This document shows, piece by piece, positions 8,344-16,450 of a stretch of 64,000 nucleotides of DNA. Every line of letters begins with the position of its first letter. The stretch's first letter is position 1. The position numbers were made by a program, and so were the translations under genes. Location: assembly GCF_043555935.1 (NCBI RefSeq), contig NZ_JBIGIB010000006.1:62001-126000 (forward strand), written 5' to 3'. Source of the DNA: Pelomonas baiyunensis (lineage in GTDB: Bacteria > Pseudomonadota > Gammaproteobacteria > Burkholderiales > Burkholderiaceae_C). Below the pieces are notes generated by a model that did not search any database, was not told the DNA's origin, and worked only from the letters and a program-made list of their open reading frames with translations.

Positions 8344-9474
8344 ATGCTGCCCATCCTTGCCCTGAGCTTTGCCGTCGCTGCGGCTTTGACGCTGTTGATC
8401 ATCCGGTCGTCGCACCTGCACGGTGCGTTGTCGGCGGACCACGACCTGTCTGGGCCTCAAAAGTTCCATTCGCAGCCGGTGCCCCGCATTGGCGGCATGG
8501 CGATCTTTGGCGGATTCGTGGTCGGGATGGGGCTGCTGGCGTGGCGCTATCCGCCCATGCGGGAGATGGCCGGCCTGCTGTTGGTTTGCAGCCTGCCTGC
8601 CTTCGCGTCGGGCGTGGTGGAGGACCTGACCAAGCGCGTGAGCCCGCTGCGCCGCATGCTGGCCACGTTGCTGGCCGCCGGCTTGGGCGCCTGGCTGCTC
8701 GGCGCGCAGATCAAGGCGACGGCCATTCCGGGCCTGGACGCGATTGCAGCCACCTCGCTCGGGGGCTGTCTGCTGGCGCTGCTGGTGGTCAGCGGGGTGT
8801 CCAACTCCATCAACATCATCGATGGCATGAACGGCTTGGCCTCGATGTGCTCGGCCATCATGCTGGCCGGCTTGGCCTATGTCGCCATCCAGGCGGGTGA
8901 CAGCTTGGTGGCCGCCATGGCCATTGCGGTCATCGGCGCGGTGCTGGGCTTTTTCATGTGGAACTACCCGTTCGGCCTGATCTTCCTGGGCGACGGCGGG
9001 GCGTACTTCCTGGGGTTCATGCTGTCGGAGCTGGCCATCCTGTTACTGGTGCGCAACCCGGACGTCTCGCCCATGTTCCCGCTGCTGCTGTGTGCGTACC
9101 CGGTCTGGGAGACGGTGTTCTCCATGTACCGCCGCAAGGTGGTGCGCGGTCGCCCGGTCGGCATGCCCGACGGCATTCATTTGCACAGCTTGATCTACCG
9201 GCGCCTCATGCGCTGGGCGCTGGGCAGCAAAGATGCCGCGGTGCTGACGCGGCGCAATGCGCTCACGGCACCTTACTTGTGGGTGCTGTGCAGTTTGTCG
9301 GTGGTGCCCGCCACCATTTGGTGGGATGACACCGTGATGCTGCAGGTGATCCTCGGGCTGTTTGTGGTGTGCTACGTGCTGCTGTACCGCCGCGTGGTGC
9401 GCTTCCGCACGCCGCGCTGGATGGTGCTGAACTCGCGGGTGCCCGCGACGCCGCCGGTCGCCCGTTCGGAGTGA
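8344..9474 (+). CDS. Undecaprenyl-phosphate glycosyl-1-phosphate transferase (WecA/WbpL/MraY family)
   Basis: A 376-residue polytopic membrane protein with around ten or eleven helices. Family motifs are present: the early PRIGGMAIFGG, the catalytic Asp-rich loop NSINIIDGMNGLASM, FLGDGGAYFLGF, and a C-terminal cytoplasmic loop GMPDGIHLHSLIYRR resembling the HIHH carbohydrate-recognition motif. It would transfer GlcNAc-1-P, or a related HexNAc-1-P, to undecaprenyl phosphate, starting the repeat unit that the neighbouring operon builds, flips and polymerises. It is transcribed divergently from wza. The ATG at 8344 fits the first membrane helix; no clear Shine-Dalgarno sequence is seen. Confidence 0.85.
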   Translation: MLPILALSFAVAAALTLLIIRSSHLHGALSADHDLSGPQKFHSQPVPRIGGMAIFGGFVVGMGLLAWRYPPMREMAGLLLVCSLPAFASGVVEDLTKRVSPLRRMLATLLAAGLGAWLLGAQIKATAIPGLDAIAATSLGGCLLALLVVSGVSNSINIIDGMNGLASMCSAIMLAGLAYVAIQAGDSLVAAMAIAVIGAVLGFFMWNYPFGLIFLGDGGAYFLGFMLSELAILLLVRNPDVSPMFPLLLCAYPVWETVFSMYRRKVVRGRPVGMPDGIHLHSLIYRRLMRWALGSKDAAVLTRRNALTAPYLWVLCSLSVVPATIWWDDTVMLQVILGLFVVCYVLLYRRVVRFRTPRWMVLNSRVPATPPVARSE

Positions 9475-9501
9475 CCGGCGCCCATCCGGGATAATCGCCG
9501 G

Positions 9502-10980
9502 ATGCAAGAAAACCCCGAGTCCGCCGTCGCGGCCCCTGCCGAGGCGGTCGCGCCTGCCCGTTTCGACACCCTGCCGCTGGACGCCAAGCTGCTCCGTGCG
9601 GTCGCCGATTCCGGCTACCTGACGATGACGCCCATCCAGGCGAAAGCGATCCCCATCGTCTTGCAAGGGCGTGATGTCATGGGGGCGGCGCAAACCGGAA
9701 CGGGCAAAACGGCCGCGTTCTCCATTCCGCTGCTGCAGCGCATGCTCAAGCACGAGAACCCCAGCGTCTCGCCCGCTCGTCACCCCGTGCGCGCTCTGGT
9801 GCTGGCCCCCACGCGTGAGTTGGCCGACCAAGTGGCCGACAACGTCAAGAAGTACGCCAAGCACACACAGTTGCGCTCTGCCGTGGTGTTCGGCGGCGTG
9901 GACATGAAGCCCCAGACGGCCCAACTCAAGGCGGGTGTCGAAGTGCTGATCGCCACGCCGGGCCGCCTGCTGGATCACATCGAAGCCAAGAACTGCGTGC
10001 TCAACCAGGTCGAGTACGTCGTGCTCGACGAGGCTGACCGCATGCTGGACATCGGCTTCTTGCCGGACCTGCAGCGCATCCTCAGCTTCCTGCCGAAGGC
10101 GCGCCAGACGCTGCTGTTCTCGGCCACGTTCTCGCCCGAGATCAAGCGCCTGGCCCAAAGTTACCTGCAGGACCCCATCCTGGTGGAGACCGCGCGCCCG
10201 AACCAGACGGCGTCGACGGTGGAGCAGCGCTTCATCAGCGCCACCGATGACGACAAGCGCGCCATCATTCGCCAGATCCTGCGCGAGCGGTCGATCCGGC
10301 AAGCCATCGTGTTCGGCAACTCCAAACTGGGCGTGGCGCGACTGGCGCGTGCGTTCGAGCGCGATGGCCTCCGCACCGCGGCCTTGCACGGCGACAAGTC
10401 GCAGGACGAGCGCCTGAAGTCCCTCGAGGCCTTCAAGCGCGGCGAGGTCGATGTGCTGGTCGCCACAGACGTGGCCGCGCGGGGCCTGGACATTGCCGAT
10501 CTGCCGGCAGTCTTCAACTTCGACGTGCCCTTCAACGCCGAAGACTACGTCCACCGCATCGGCCGCACTGGCCGCGCTGGGGCTTCGGGCCTGGCGGTGA
10601 CGCTGGTCACCAAGGCCGATGCGCGCCTGGTGGCCGACATCGAAAAGCTCATCAAGCGCAAGATCGACCTGGACGCGTTCGAGCTGGACGCGGGCATGGG
10701 CGACCGGCCGCGCTTCGAGCGCCGTCGTCGTGACGATGTGGCGGAGCGGGACGAGGCGCCGCGCCCGGCGCGCCCCGCCCATCGCCCGCCCGCACCGGCA
10801 GCCGACCCGTTCTTCGACAAGCCCTATGAGGCCTCGGCGTCGGAAGCCACGCCCGCCTGGGAAAAGGCCAAGGCAGCGCCCGCGGCCGGTGTCGGCAAGG
10901 GTTTGTCCAGCTACATCAAGCCCAAGCGCCAGGTCGCGGCCTTGTTCGGCGCCAAGAAGCCGGCGCCTGTCGAGGGCTAA
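9502..10980 (+). CDS. rhlE: RhlE-type DEAD-box RNA helicase
   Basis: The 492-residue protein carries the DEAD-box set in order: Q motif with MTPIQAKAIPIVLQGRD, AQTGTGKT (motif I), PTRELADQV (Ia), TPGRLLDH (Ib), VLDEADRMLD (II), SAT (III), VATDVAARGLDIADL (V) and HRIGRTGRAG (VI). A basic, Pro/Ala-rich tail (about residues 400-492) is typical of RhlE proteins, which remodel ribosomal and mRNA structure. A GATAAT hexamer ends 6 bp before the ATG and there is no Shine-Dalgarno site, so the message may be leaderless. Its 3' end overlaps the convergent methyltransferase gene by 4 bp. Confidence 0.93.
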   Translation: MQENPESAVAAPAEAVAPARFDTLPLDAKLLRAVADSGYLTMTPIQAKAIPIVLQGRDVMGAAQTGTGKTAAFSIPLLQRMLKHENPSVSPARHPVRALVLAPTRELADQVADNVKKYAKHTQLRSAVVFGGVDMKPQTAQLKAGVEVLIATPGRLLDHIEAKNCVLNQVEYVVLDEADRMLDIGFLPDLQRILSFLPKARQTLLFSATFSPEIKRLAQSYLQDPILVETARPNQTASTVEQRFISATDDDKRAIIRQILRERSIRQAIVFGNSKLGVARLARAFERDGLRTAALHGDKSQDERLKSLEAFKRGEVDVLVATDVAARGLDIADLPAVFNFDVPFNAEDYVHRIGRTGRAGASGLAVTLVTKADARLVADIEKLIKRKIDLDAFELDAGMGDRPRFERRRRDDVAERDEAPRPARPAHRPPAPAADPFFDKPYEASASEATPAWEKAKAAPAAGVGKGLSSYIKPKRQVAALFGAKKPAPVEG

Positions 10981-11741
10981 GCCAGCAGCGAGAACACGGC
11001 CGGAATCCGGTCGGGCAGGGCCGTCGCGTGGCGTCGCCACTCGGCGACCGTGGCGGTGCGCGTCCAGCCGCCAGGCAGCGTCAGGCCGACGCTGATCGAC
11101 AGGCGTGTGCTGGGCTTCAAAGCCGACAGCAGCGCCTGCCGCATCGATTCGTTGCGGTACGGCGTTTCAATGAGCAGTTGGGTCTGCTGCGCCTTGGCGG
11201 ACAGCGCCTCCAGCTCTTTGATGCGCGCCGTACGCCCGCCGGCGTCCACGGGCAGGTAGCCCACGAACGCAAAACTCTGTCCGTTCAGCCCGCTGGCGGC
11301 CACCGCCAGCAGCAGCGAGCTGGGGCCTGACAGCGGCACCACTTCGATCCCGGCTTCATGAGCCAGCGCAACCAGCCGTGCACCGGGGTCGGCCACCGCC
11401 GGCAGGCCCGCTTCTGAAATCAAACCCACGTCGTGGCCGGCCAGCGCCGGGGCCAGCAAGGCGCGCCAGGCGCCGCTGTCGTCGCCCGCGGCCTTGCCCC
11501 CCTTGGCGGCGCGCGGCAATTCCACGATTTGCACGGATTGCAAGGGCTGCGCCAGTGGTGCGATGGCGTCCACGCGCTTGAGCAGGGCGCGGGTGGTCTT
11601 GGCGTTTTCGGCGGCCCAGTGGGTGAGTCTTGCGGCTTGGGCGATGACGCGGTCCGGCAGCACTTCGCGCAAGTCCAAGCTGTCATCGACGCCGAAGTCC
11701 AGCGTGTTGGGCATCAGGAGGAGGCGTCCGAGCGTGCTCAT
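10977..11741 (-). CDS. SAM-dependent methyltransferase, tetrapyrrole-methylase (RsmI-like) fold
   Basis: The 254-residue protein shows features of the tetrapyrrole (corrin/porphyrin) methylase superfamily, to which RsmI belongs. An ISEAGLPAVADPGARLVALAHE segment (about 110-130) is close to the RsmI glycine-rich motif, followed by VVPLSGPSSLLLAVAASGLNG. The usual RsmI N-terminus is replaced by MSTLGRLLLMPNTLDFG, so it is probably a paralogue rather than the 16S rRNA C1402 enzyme itself. Its start overlaps the maf stop by 4 bp, so the two are co-transcribed. Substrate unknown. Confidence 0.8.
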   Translation of the reverse strand: MSTLGRLLLMPNTLDFGVDDSLDLREVLPDRVIAQAARLTHWAAENAKTTRALLKRVDAIAPLAQPLQSVQIVELPRAAKGGKAAGDDSGAWRALLAPALAGHDVGLISEAGLPAVADPGARLVALAHEAGIEVVPLSGPSSLLLAVAASGLNGQSFAFVGYLPVDAGGRTARIKELEALSAKAQQTQLLIETPYRNESMRQALLSALKPSTRLSISVGLTLPGGWTRTATVAEWRRHATALPDRIPAVFSLLA

Positions 11742-12313
11742 GCCAGCGGCTCCAGGCCAGCGCGGCGCAGCAGGGCGCAGGTGCGAATCAGCGGCAGACC
11801 GATGAGGGCTGTCGGGTCGTCCGACACCACGCTGTCGAGCAGGGCAATGCCCAGGCTTTCGACCTTCGCGCTGCCGGCGCAGTCGTACGGTTGGTCCGCC
11901 TGGAGGTAGGTTTCGATGGCCGCGTCGGTCAACGCGCGCACGGTGACCCGCACTTCGGCGCGTTCGATGGCCGCCAGACCCGGCGCTACCACCGCCACCG
12001 CCGTCTGGAACACGACTTCACGCCCGCTCATGCGACGCAATTGCGCAGCCGCGGCGTCATGGGTGCCCGGCTTGCCCAGTGCCTCGCCCGCGAGGTCGGC
12101 CACTTGATCCGAGCCCAGCACGATGGCGTCCGGATGCAGGGCCGCCACGGCGCGGGCTTTGGCCAGGGCCAGTCGCTCGGCCAGGGCGGCGGGGGCTTCG
12201 CCCGGCAGGGCGGCTTCGTCCACATGGGGCGCCACGCATGCGAACGGCAGGCGCAATCGGGCGAGCAGTTCTTGGCGGTATCGAGATGTGGAGGCGAGGA
12301 TCAGCGGAGGCAT
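11738..12313 (-). CDS. maf: Maf-family nucleotide pyrophosphatase (YceF-like)
   Basis: A 191-residue protein, the normal Maf length. It has the N-terminal ASTSRYRQELLARL signature, the DEAALPGEAP segment, SDQVADLAGEALGKPG, and a C-terminal GLPLIRTCALLRRAG. Maf proteins hydrolyse modified or canonical nucleoside triphosphates to monophosphates; the position beside yceD-rpmF-plsX is conserved for the YceF (m7GTP-preferring) group in proteobacteria. It is transcribed away from yceD, only 32 bp apart, so both promoters share this short gap. The following methyltransferase gene overlaps it by 4 bp. Confidence 0.9.
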   Translation of the reverse strand: MPPLILASTSRYRQELLARLRLPFACVAPHVDEAALPGEAPAALAERLALAKARAVAALHPDAIVLGSDQVADLAGEALGKPGTHDAAAAQLRRMSGREVVFQTAVAVVAPGLAAIERAEVRVTVRALTDAAIETYLQADQPYDCAGSAKVESLGIALLDSVVSDDPTALIGLPLIRTCALLRRAGLEPLA

Positions 12314-12332
12314 CGCGGGATTCTCGCGCGCC

Positions 12333-12338
12333 TAAACT
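12333..12338 (+). promoter_or_regulatory. Candidate -10 element for yceD (leaderless start)
   Basis: TAAACT ends 7 bp before the yceD ATG (12346), so a transcript from it would start at or next to the first codon. No Shine-Dalgarno site is present. No convincing -35 is seen. Confidence 0.35.
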
Positions 12339-12345
12339 CACGCCC

Positions 12346-12900
12346 ATGAAAACCCGTACCTTTGTTCCCGAGAAGCTGGATGTCGCGGCGCTGGCGCAGG
12401 ATGCGGCCAGCCTGTCCGGCCAATGGCCCGCGGCTTCGCTGGAGCGCCTGGCCGACGCGGCGGCGCCCGAGGCCCCGGCCAGTGGGTGGCCCGTGTTGCA
12501 GTGGAGTCTGGCCGGTGAAGTGCGCCAGCCCAAGGGCGGCAAAGCACAAACCTGGTTGCATCTGACGGCATCTGGCGAAGTGGCGCTGACCTGCCAGCGC
12601 TGCCTGAAGCCCGTGCACGAGGCGATCGACATTGACCGGTGGATTCGGTTCGTTGAAACCGAGGCCGAGGCGGCCGAGTTGGATGTGGACAGCGACGATG
12701 ACGTTCTGGCCCTGCCGCGGCATCTGGATGCCCGGGAATTGATCGAAGACGAACTGCTGCTGGCGCTGCCCCTGGTGCCGCGGCATGAGGTGTGCCCGGA
12801 GCCGCTTCCGCTGGCCGACGACGCGGAAGATGCTGAGGTCGAAGAGCGCCCCAACCCGTTCGCCATACTCGCGGCGCTGAAGCGCACCGGCCAGGGGTGA
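12346..12900 (+). CDS. yceD: YceD (DUF177) protein, 23S rRNA accumulation factor
   Basis: A 184-residue acidic protein of the YceD/DUF177 family, which in bacteria and chloroplasts supports 23S rRNA accumulation or large-subunit assembly. Visible features are the conserved LTCQRCLKPVHEAI double-cysteine motif (about residues 83-96), an acidic ELDVDSDDDVLALPRHLDARELIEDELLLALP block, and a PHE-like CPEPLPL near the end. Its place just upstream of rpmF matches the common yceD-rpmF-plsX-fab order. Upstream in-frame extension is shadow coding over maf; ATG 12346 is the family-like start (MKTRTFVPEKLD). Confidence 0.88.
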   Translation: MKTRTFVPEKLDVAALAQDAASLSGQWPAASLERLADAAAPEAPASGWPVLQWSLAGEVRQPKGGKAQTWLHLTASGEVALTCQRCLKPVHEAIDIDRWIRFVETEAEAAELDVDSDDDVLALPRHLDARELIEDELLLALPLVPRHEVCPEPLPLADDAEDAEVEERPNPFAILAALKRTGQG

Positions 12901-12945
12901 CCGCATGTGGGTGCCAGGCAGCGCGCGCATTTCAACGTGCGTGAC

Positions 12946-12974
12946 TTGGCGAGTTGGTGAACCGCTGCTATACT
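12946..12974 (+). promoter_or_regulatory. Sigma70-type promoter for rpmF and the fatty acid genes
   Basis: TTGGCG (12946-12951), exactly 17 bp, then TATACT (12969-12974). Expected start near 12981, leaving about an 80-nt leader to the rpmF ATG. The leader has complementary ends (TCTGCGG at 12985-12991 and CCGCAGA at 13041-13047) enclosing a small GGGG/CCCC hairpin. This is the clearest sigma70-like site seen in the window. Confidence 0.75.
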
Positions 12975-13061
12975 CATGGGCTTTTCTGCGGCCTGGAGTT
13001 CGAGCGTGGTTCTCACTCCTCGGGGTCGCGTCCCCAAGTTCCGCAGAGTCTGGAGAATTTC

Positions 13062-13247
13062 ATGGCCGTTCAGCAAAACAAGAAGTCGCCTTCCAAGCGC
13101 GGCATGCACCGTTCCCACAACGCCCTGGTGACCCCGGGCACGGCCATCGAGCCGACGACGGGCGAAGTGCACCTGCGTCACCACATCAGCCCCACCGGTT
13201 TCTACCGTGGTCGCAAGGTGCTGAAGAGCAAGGCCGACGCGGCCTGA
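13062..13247 (+). CDS. rpmF: 50S ribosomal protein L32
   Basis: A 61-residue protein beginning MAVQQNKKSPSKRGMHRSHN and containing HLRHHISPTGFYRGRKV, standard L32 features. No CxxC pairs are present, so this is the zinc-free form, as in Escherichia coli. A TCTGGAG Shine-Dalgarno sequence lies at suitable distance before ATG 13062; the in-frame upstream extension to 12954 runs over the promoter and is not real. It precedes plsX with a 109-bp spacer carrying two strong hairpins, which may let L32 be made in excess of PlsX. Confidence 0.97.
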   Translation: MAVQQNKKSPSKRGMHRSHNALVTPGTAIEPTTGEVHLRHHISPTGFYRGRKVLKSKADAA

Positions 13248-13254
13248 TGGTGAC

Positions 13255-13274
13255 GGGCGCTGCCTGCAGCGCCC
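13255..13274 (+). other. Perfect hairpin in the rpmF-plsX spacer
   Basis: Nine-base perfect arms (GGGCGCTGC and GCAGCGCCC) separated by two bases, immediately after the rpmF stop, with no U-tract. It could protect the rpmF message 3' end or promote pausing. Confidence 0.5.
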
Positions 13275-13296
13275 ACCCACGCGATGAATCTGCCGA

Positions 13297-13327
13297 CCCG
13301 GCCTGCGTACCGCGCAGTGCCGGGTTT
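13297..13327 (+). terminator. Partial terminator/attenuator hairpin before plsX
   Basis: CCCGGC (13297-13302) pairs with GCCGGG (13319-13324), with inner CTGCG/CGCAG pairing, then TTTGGTCTTT. The U-tract is interrupted, so this probably attenuates rather than stops transcription into plsX-fab. Confidence 0.45.
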
Positions 13328-13356
13328 GGTCTTTGTGGCTCACGAAAACCACTGCA

Positions 13357-14451
13357 ATGACCGTTCCGTTGTCTGAACCGATCCGCCTGGCCGTCGACTG
13401 CATGGGCGGCGACCACGGCCCCTCGGTCACCTTGCCGGCCTGTCGGGCCTTTCTTGAAAAGCACCCGGGCGCCGAGCTGTTGCTCGTCGGTCAACCCGAG
13501 GCCTTGACGGCCGCGGCCGGCTGGTCACGTTGCCGCGTGGTGCCCGCGAGCGAAGTGGTCACCATGGACGACCCGATCGACGTGGCCCTGCGACGCAAGC
13601 GCGACTCGTCCATGCGCGTGGCCATCCAGCAGCTGAAGGCGGGTCGCGATGGCGAGCCCGTGCAGGCGCACGCCTGCGTGTCGGCCGGCAACACGGGCGC
13701 GCTCATGGCCGTGGCCAAGGTGCTGCTCAAGACGCTCGAAGGCATCGATCGCCCGGCCATTGCCGCGGTCGTTCCCAACGCCACGGGCCGTTTCACGACT
13801 GTGCTGGATCTCGGCGCCAACGTGGACTCTTCCGCGCAGAACCTGCTGCAGTTCGCCGTGATGGGCAGCGCCCTGGTGGCTGCCGTGGAGGGCATCGAAG
13901 AGCCCAGCGTGGGCCTGCTGAACATCGGCGAAGAAGCGATCAAGGGCAGTGAAGTCATCAAGCAGGCTGGCGAGTTGCTGCGTGCAGCGGGCTCGGCCGG
14001 CCATCTGAACTTCTTCGGCAACGTCGAAGGCAATGACATCTACAAGGGCACGACGGATCTCGTCGTGTGCGACGGATTCGTGGGCAACGTCATGCTCAAG
14101 ACGTCCGAAGGCCTGGCCACCATGATGGGCAACTTCATCAAGGAAGAGTTCGGGCGCAACCTGCTGACGAAGCTTCTGGCGGTGCTGGCGTTGCCCGTGC
14201 TCAAGGCCTTCAAGCACCGGGTGGACCATCGCCGTTTCAACGGCGCGGCGCTGCTGGGCTTGCGGGGGCTCGTGTTCAAGAGCCACGGCGCGGCCGATGC
14301 GGTCGCATTCGAGAACGCGCTGGCCCGCGCTTATGATGCCGCCCGCAACCGGCTGCTTGACCGGGTCCACGACCGCATCGTCGCCACGCTGCAAGCCCAG
14401 GCGAGCGATGCAGGAGACAACGCGACACCCGCTGTCGCGCAGGCTGCATGA
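13357..14451 (+). CDS. plsX: Phosphate acyltransferase PlsX
   Basis: The 364-residue protein (from ATG 13357) carries the family start LAVDCMGGDHGPSV, SAGNTGALMAVAKVLL, and the central block LLNIGEEAIKGSEVIKQA, with NVEGNDIYKGTTDLVVCDGFVGNVMLKTSEG further on. PlsX converts acyl-ACP to acyl phosphate for phosphatidic acid synthesis at the membrane. Its stop overlaps the fabH start by 4 bp. TTG 13333 could also start it. The rpmF-plsX-fabHDG order is the usual one, coupling lipid supply with growth. Confidence 0.96.
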   Translation: MTVPLSEPIRLAVDCMGGDHGPSVTLPACRAFLEKHPGAELLLVGQPEALTAAAGWSRCRVVPASEVVTMDDPIDVALRRKRDSSMRVAIQQLKAGRDGEPVQAHACVSAGNTGALMAVAKVLLKTLEGIDRPAIAAVVPNATGRFTTVLDLGANVDSSAQNLLQFAVMGSALVAAVEGIEEPSVGLLNIGEEAIKGSEVIKQAGELLRAAGSAGHLNFFGNVEGNDIYKGTTDLVVCDGFVGNVMLKTSEGLATMMGNFIKEEFGRNLLTKLLAVLALPVLKAFKHRVDHRRFNGAALLGLRGLVFKSHGAADAVAFENALARAYDAARNRLLDRVHDRIVATLQAQASDAGDNATPAVAQAA

Positions 14452-15446
14452 GCCCCTCTGGAAATCACTCGCCTCGTTACTCACGAATTATTGGCACCGG
14501 CAGCCATCTGCCGGGCGCTCGCGTCACCAACCAGGATCTGGTCCAGCGGCTCGCTGCGGACTGCATCGAAACGTCGGACGAGTGGATCGTCGAACGCACC
14601 GGCATCCGGGCGCGACATTTCGCAGCGCCGCACGAGTCGTCCAGCGACCTCGCCTTGCCCGCCGCACACGCTGCGCTGGAGGCCGCGGGCATCTCGGCCC
14701 AAGACCTCGACCTCATCATCGTCGCGACGTCCACGCCCGACATGGTGTTCCCGTCCACCGCCTGCTTGCTGCAGAACAAGCTCGGCGTACACGGCTGCCC
14801 GGCCTTTGATGTGCAGGCGGTGTGCTCGGGATTCATCTACGCCCTGAGCGTGGCGGACTCGATGATCAAGAGTGGTGCGGCCAGCAAGGCGCTGGTGGTT
14901 GGCGCCGAAGTGTTCTCTCGCATCCTCGACTTCAAAGACCGCACCACCTGCGTGCTGTTCGGCGACGGCGCGGGCGCCGTGGTGCTGGCTGCCAGCGATG
15001 AGCCCGGTGTGCTGGCTACTGAACTGCATGCCGATGCGCGCCATGTCGACATCCTGTGCACGCCCGGCACGGTGGCCGGCGGGCAGGTGCAAGGCACGCC
15101 GTTCCTGCGCATGGACGGGCAAGCCGTGTTCAAGCTCGCCGTGGGCGTGCTCGAGAAGGTGGCGCGCTCGGTGCTGGAGAAGGCCCAACTGACGGATGCC
15201 GACATCGACTGGCTCATCCCGCACCAAGCCAACATCCGCATCATGCAAGGCACGGCCAAGAAGCTGAAGATGGACCTAAGCAAGCTGATTGCCACGGTGC
15301 ATGACCATGGCAACACCTCGGCGGCCTCCGTGCCGCTGGCGCTGGATGAAGCGGTCCGCAGTGGCCGCATCCAGCGAGGCCAGACCGTCATGCTCGAAGG
15401 CGTGGGCGGCGGCTTCACCTGGGGCGCGGCCCTGCTCAAGTACTGA
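14448..15446 (+). CDS. fabH: 3-oxoacyl-ACP synthase III (FabH)
   Basis: A 332-residue condensing enzyme with the Cys-His-Asn triad visible: C126 in QAVCSGFIYAL, His in LIPHQANIRIM, and Asn in HDHGNTSAASVPLAL. It has the GVGGGFTWGAALL C-terminus. FabH condenses acetyl-CoA with malonyl-ACP to begin fatty acid synthesis. ATG 14448 overlaps the plsX stop (ATGA), and fabD follows after a 56-bp gap. Length is slightly above the E. coli enzyme because of an N-terminal extension of about ten residues. Confidence 0.96.
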   Translation: MSPSGNHSPRYSRIIGTGSHLPGARVTNQDLVQRLAADCIETSDEWIVERTGIRARHFAAPHESSSDLALPAAHAALEAAGISAQDLDLIIVATSTPDMVFPSTACLLQNKLGVHGCPAFDVQAVCSGFIYALSVADSMIKSGAASKALVVGAEVFSRILDFKDRTTCVLFGDGAGAVVLAASDEPGVLATELHADARHVDILCTPGTVAGGQVQGTPFLRMDGQAVFKLAVGVLEKVARSVLEKAQLTDADIDWLIPHQANIRIMQGTAKKLKMDLSKLIATVHDHGNTSAASVPLALDEAVRSGRIQRGQTVMLEGVGGGFTWGAALLKY

Positions 15447-15502
15447 TGCGACGGCGCAGCGCCCGCTGCGCACACTGTCGCGACACACCCTGGAGTTCAA
15501 TC

Positions 15503-16447
15503 ATGACTGCACCTTTCGCCGTAGTGTTTCCCGGCCAAGGCTCGCAGGCCGTCGGCATGCTCGACGCCTGGGGCGACCACCCTGAAGTGCGCCGCACCTT
15601 GGCCGAGGCGTCCGACGCGCTCGGCGAGGACATCGGCGCCCTGATGCACGCCGGTCCGAAGGACCAGCTCGACCTCACCACCAACACCCAGCCGGTGATG
15701 CTGACGGCGGGCATCGCCTGCTGGCGGGCCTTCGTGGCGGAAGCCGGCGTGCAGCCGGTGGCCGCTGCCGGCCACTCGCTGGGCGAGTACACGGCCCTGG
15801 TGGCGGCGGGGGCGCTGTCGCTGGCCGACGCGCTGCCCCTGGTGCGGTTTCGTGCGCAGGCCATGCAAGAGGCTGTGCCAGTGGGCGTGGGTGCGATGTA
15901 CGCCGTGCTGGGGCTGGACGGTGACGCGGTGCGCGCCTGCTGCATCGAGGCTGCGGCACAAAGCGGCGAGGTCATCGAGGCGGTCAACTTCAACGACCCC
16001 AAGCAGACCGTGATTGCTGGCAGCAAGGCGGGCGCCGACAAGGCGGCCGAGTTGCTCAAGGCTGCGGGCGCCAAACGTGCCCTCCCGCTGCCGGTGTCGG
16101 CGCCGTTCCATTCCAGCTTGATGAAGCCCGCCGCGGAGCGCCTGAAGGACAAGCTCGCCTCGGTGTCCTTCCAGCCAGCGCTGTTCCCGGTCATCAACAA
16201 CATCGACGTGGCCGTGACCGACAACGCCGATGCGCTGCGCGACGCGCTGTACCGGCAGGCCTTCGGGCCCGTGCGCTGGGTGGAAGTGGTTCAGGCGCTG
16301 AAGGCGCGCGGTGTTGCGCATGTGATCGAGGCGGGCCCGGGCAAGGTGCTGACGGGCATGGCCAAGCGCATCGATGGCGAGCTGCAAGCCGCCTGTGTTT
16401 TCGACCCGGCTTCGCTTGCTGAAGCCCGCACTCTGCTGGGAGCTTGA
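15503..16447 (+). CDS. fabD: Malonyl-CoA:ACP transacylase (FabD)
   Basis: A 314-residue protein with the VVFPGQGSQAVGM start, the nucleophile elbow AGHSLGEYTALV that puts the catalytic serine at S92 as in E. coli FabD, and a downstream APFHSSLMKPAAERL containing the active-site histidine. It loads malonyl groups on ACP. ATG 15503 has a TGGAG Shine-Dalgarno site; the frame opens at 15446 but the added residues are unlike the family. It is 3 bp before fabG. Confidence 0.96.
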   Translation: MTAPFAVVFPGQGSQAVGMLDAWGDHPEVRRTLAEASDALGEDIGALMHAGPKDQLDLTTNTQPVMLTAGIACWRAFVAEAGVQPVAAAGHSLGEYTALVAAGALSLADALPLVRFRAQAMQEAVPVGVGAMYAVLGLDGDAVRACCIEAAAQSGEVIEAVNFNDPKQTVIAGSKAGADKAAELLKAAGAKRALPLPVSAPFHSSLMKPAAERLKDKLASVSFQPALFPVINNIDVAVTDNADALRDALYRQAFGPVRWVEVVQALKARGVAHVIEAGPGKVLTGMAKRIDGELQAACVFDPASLAEARTLLGA

Positions 16448-16450
16448 CCC

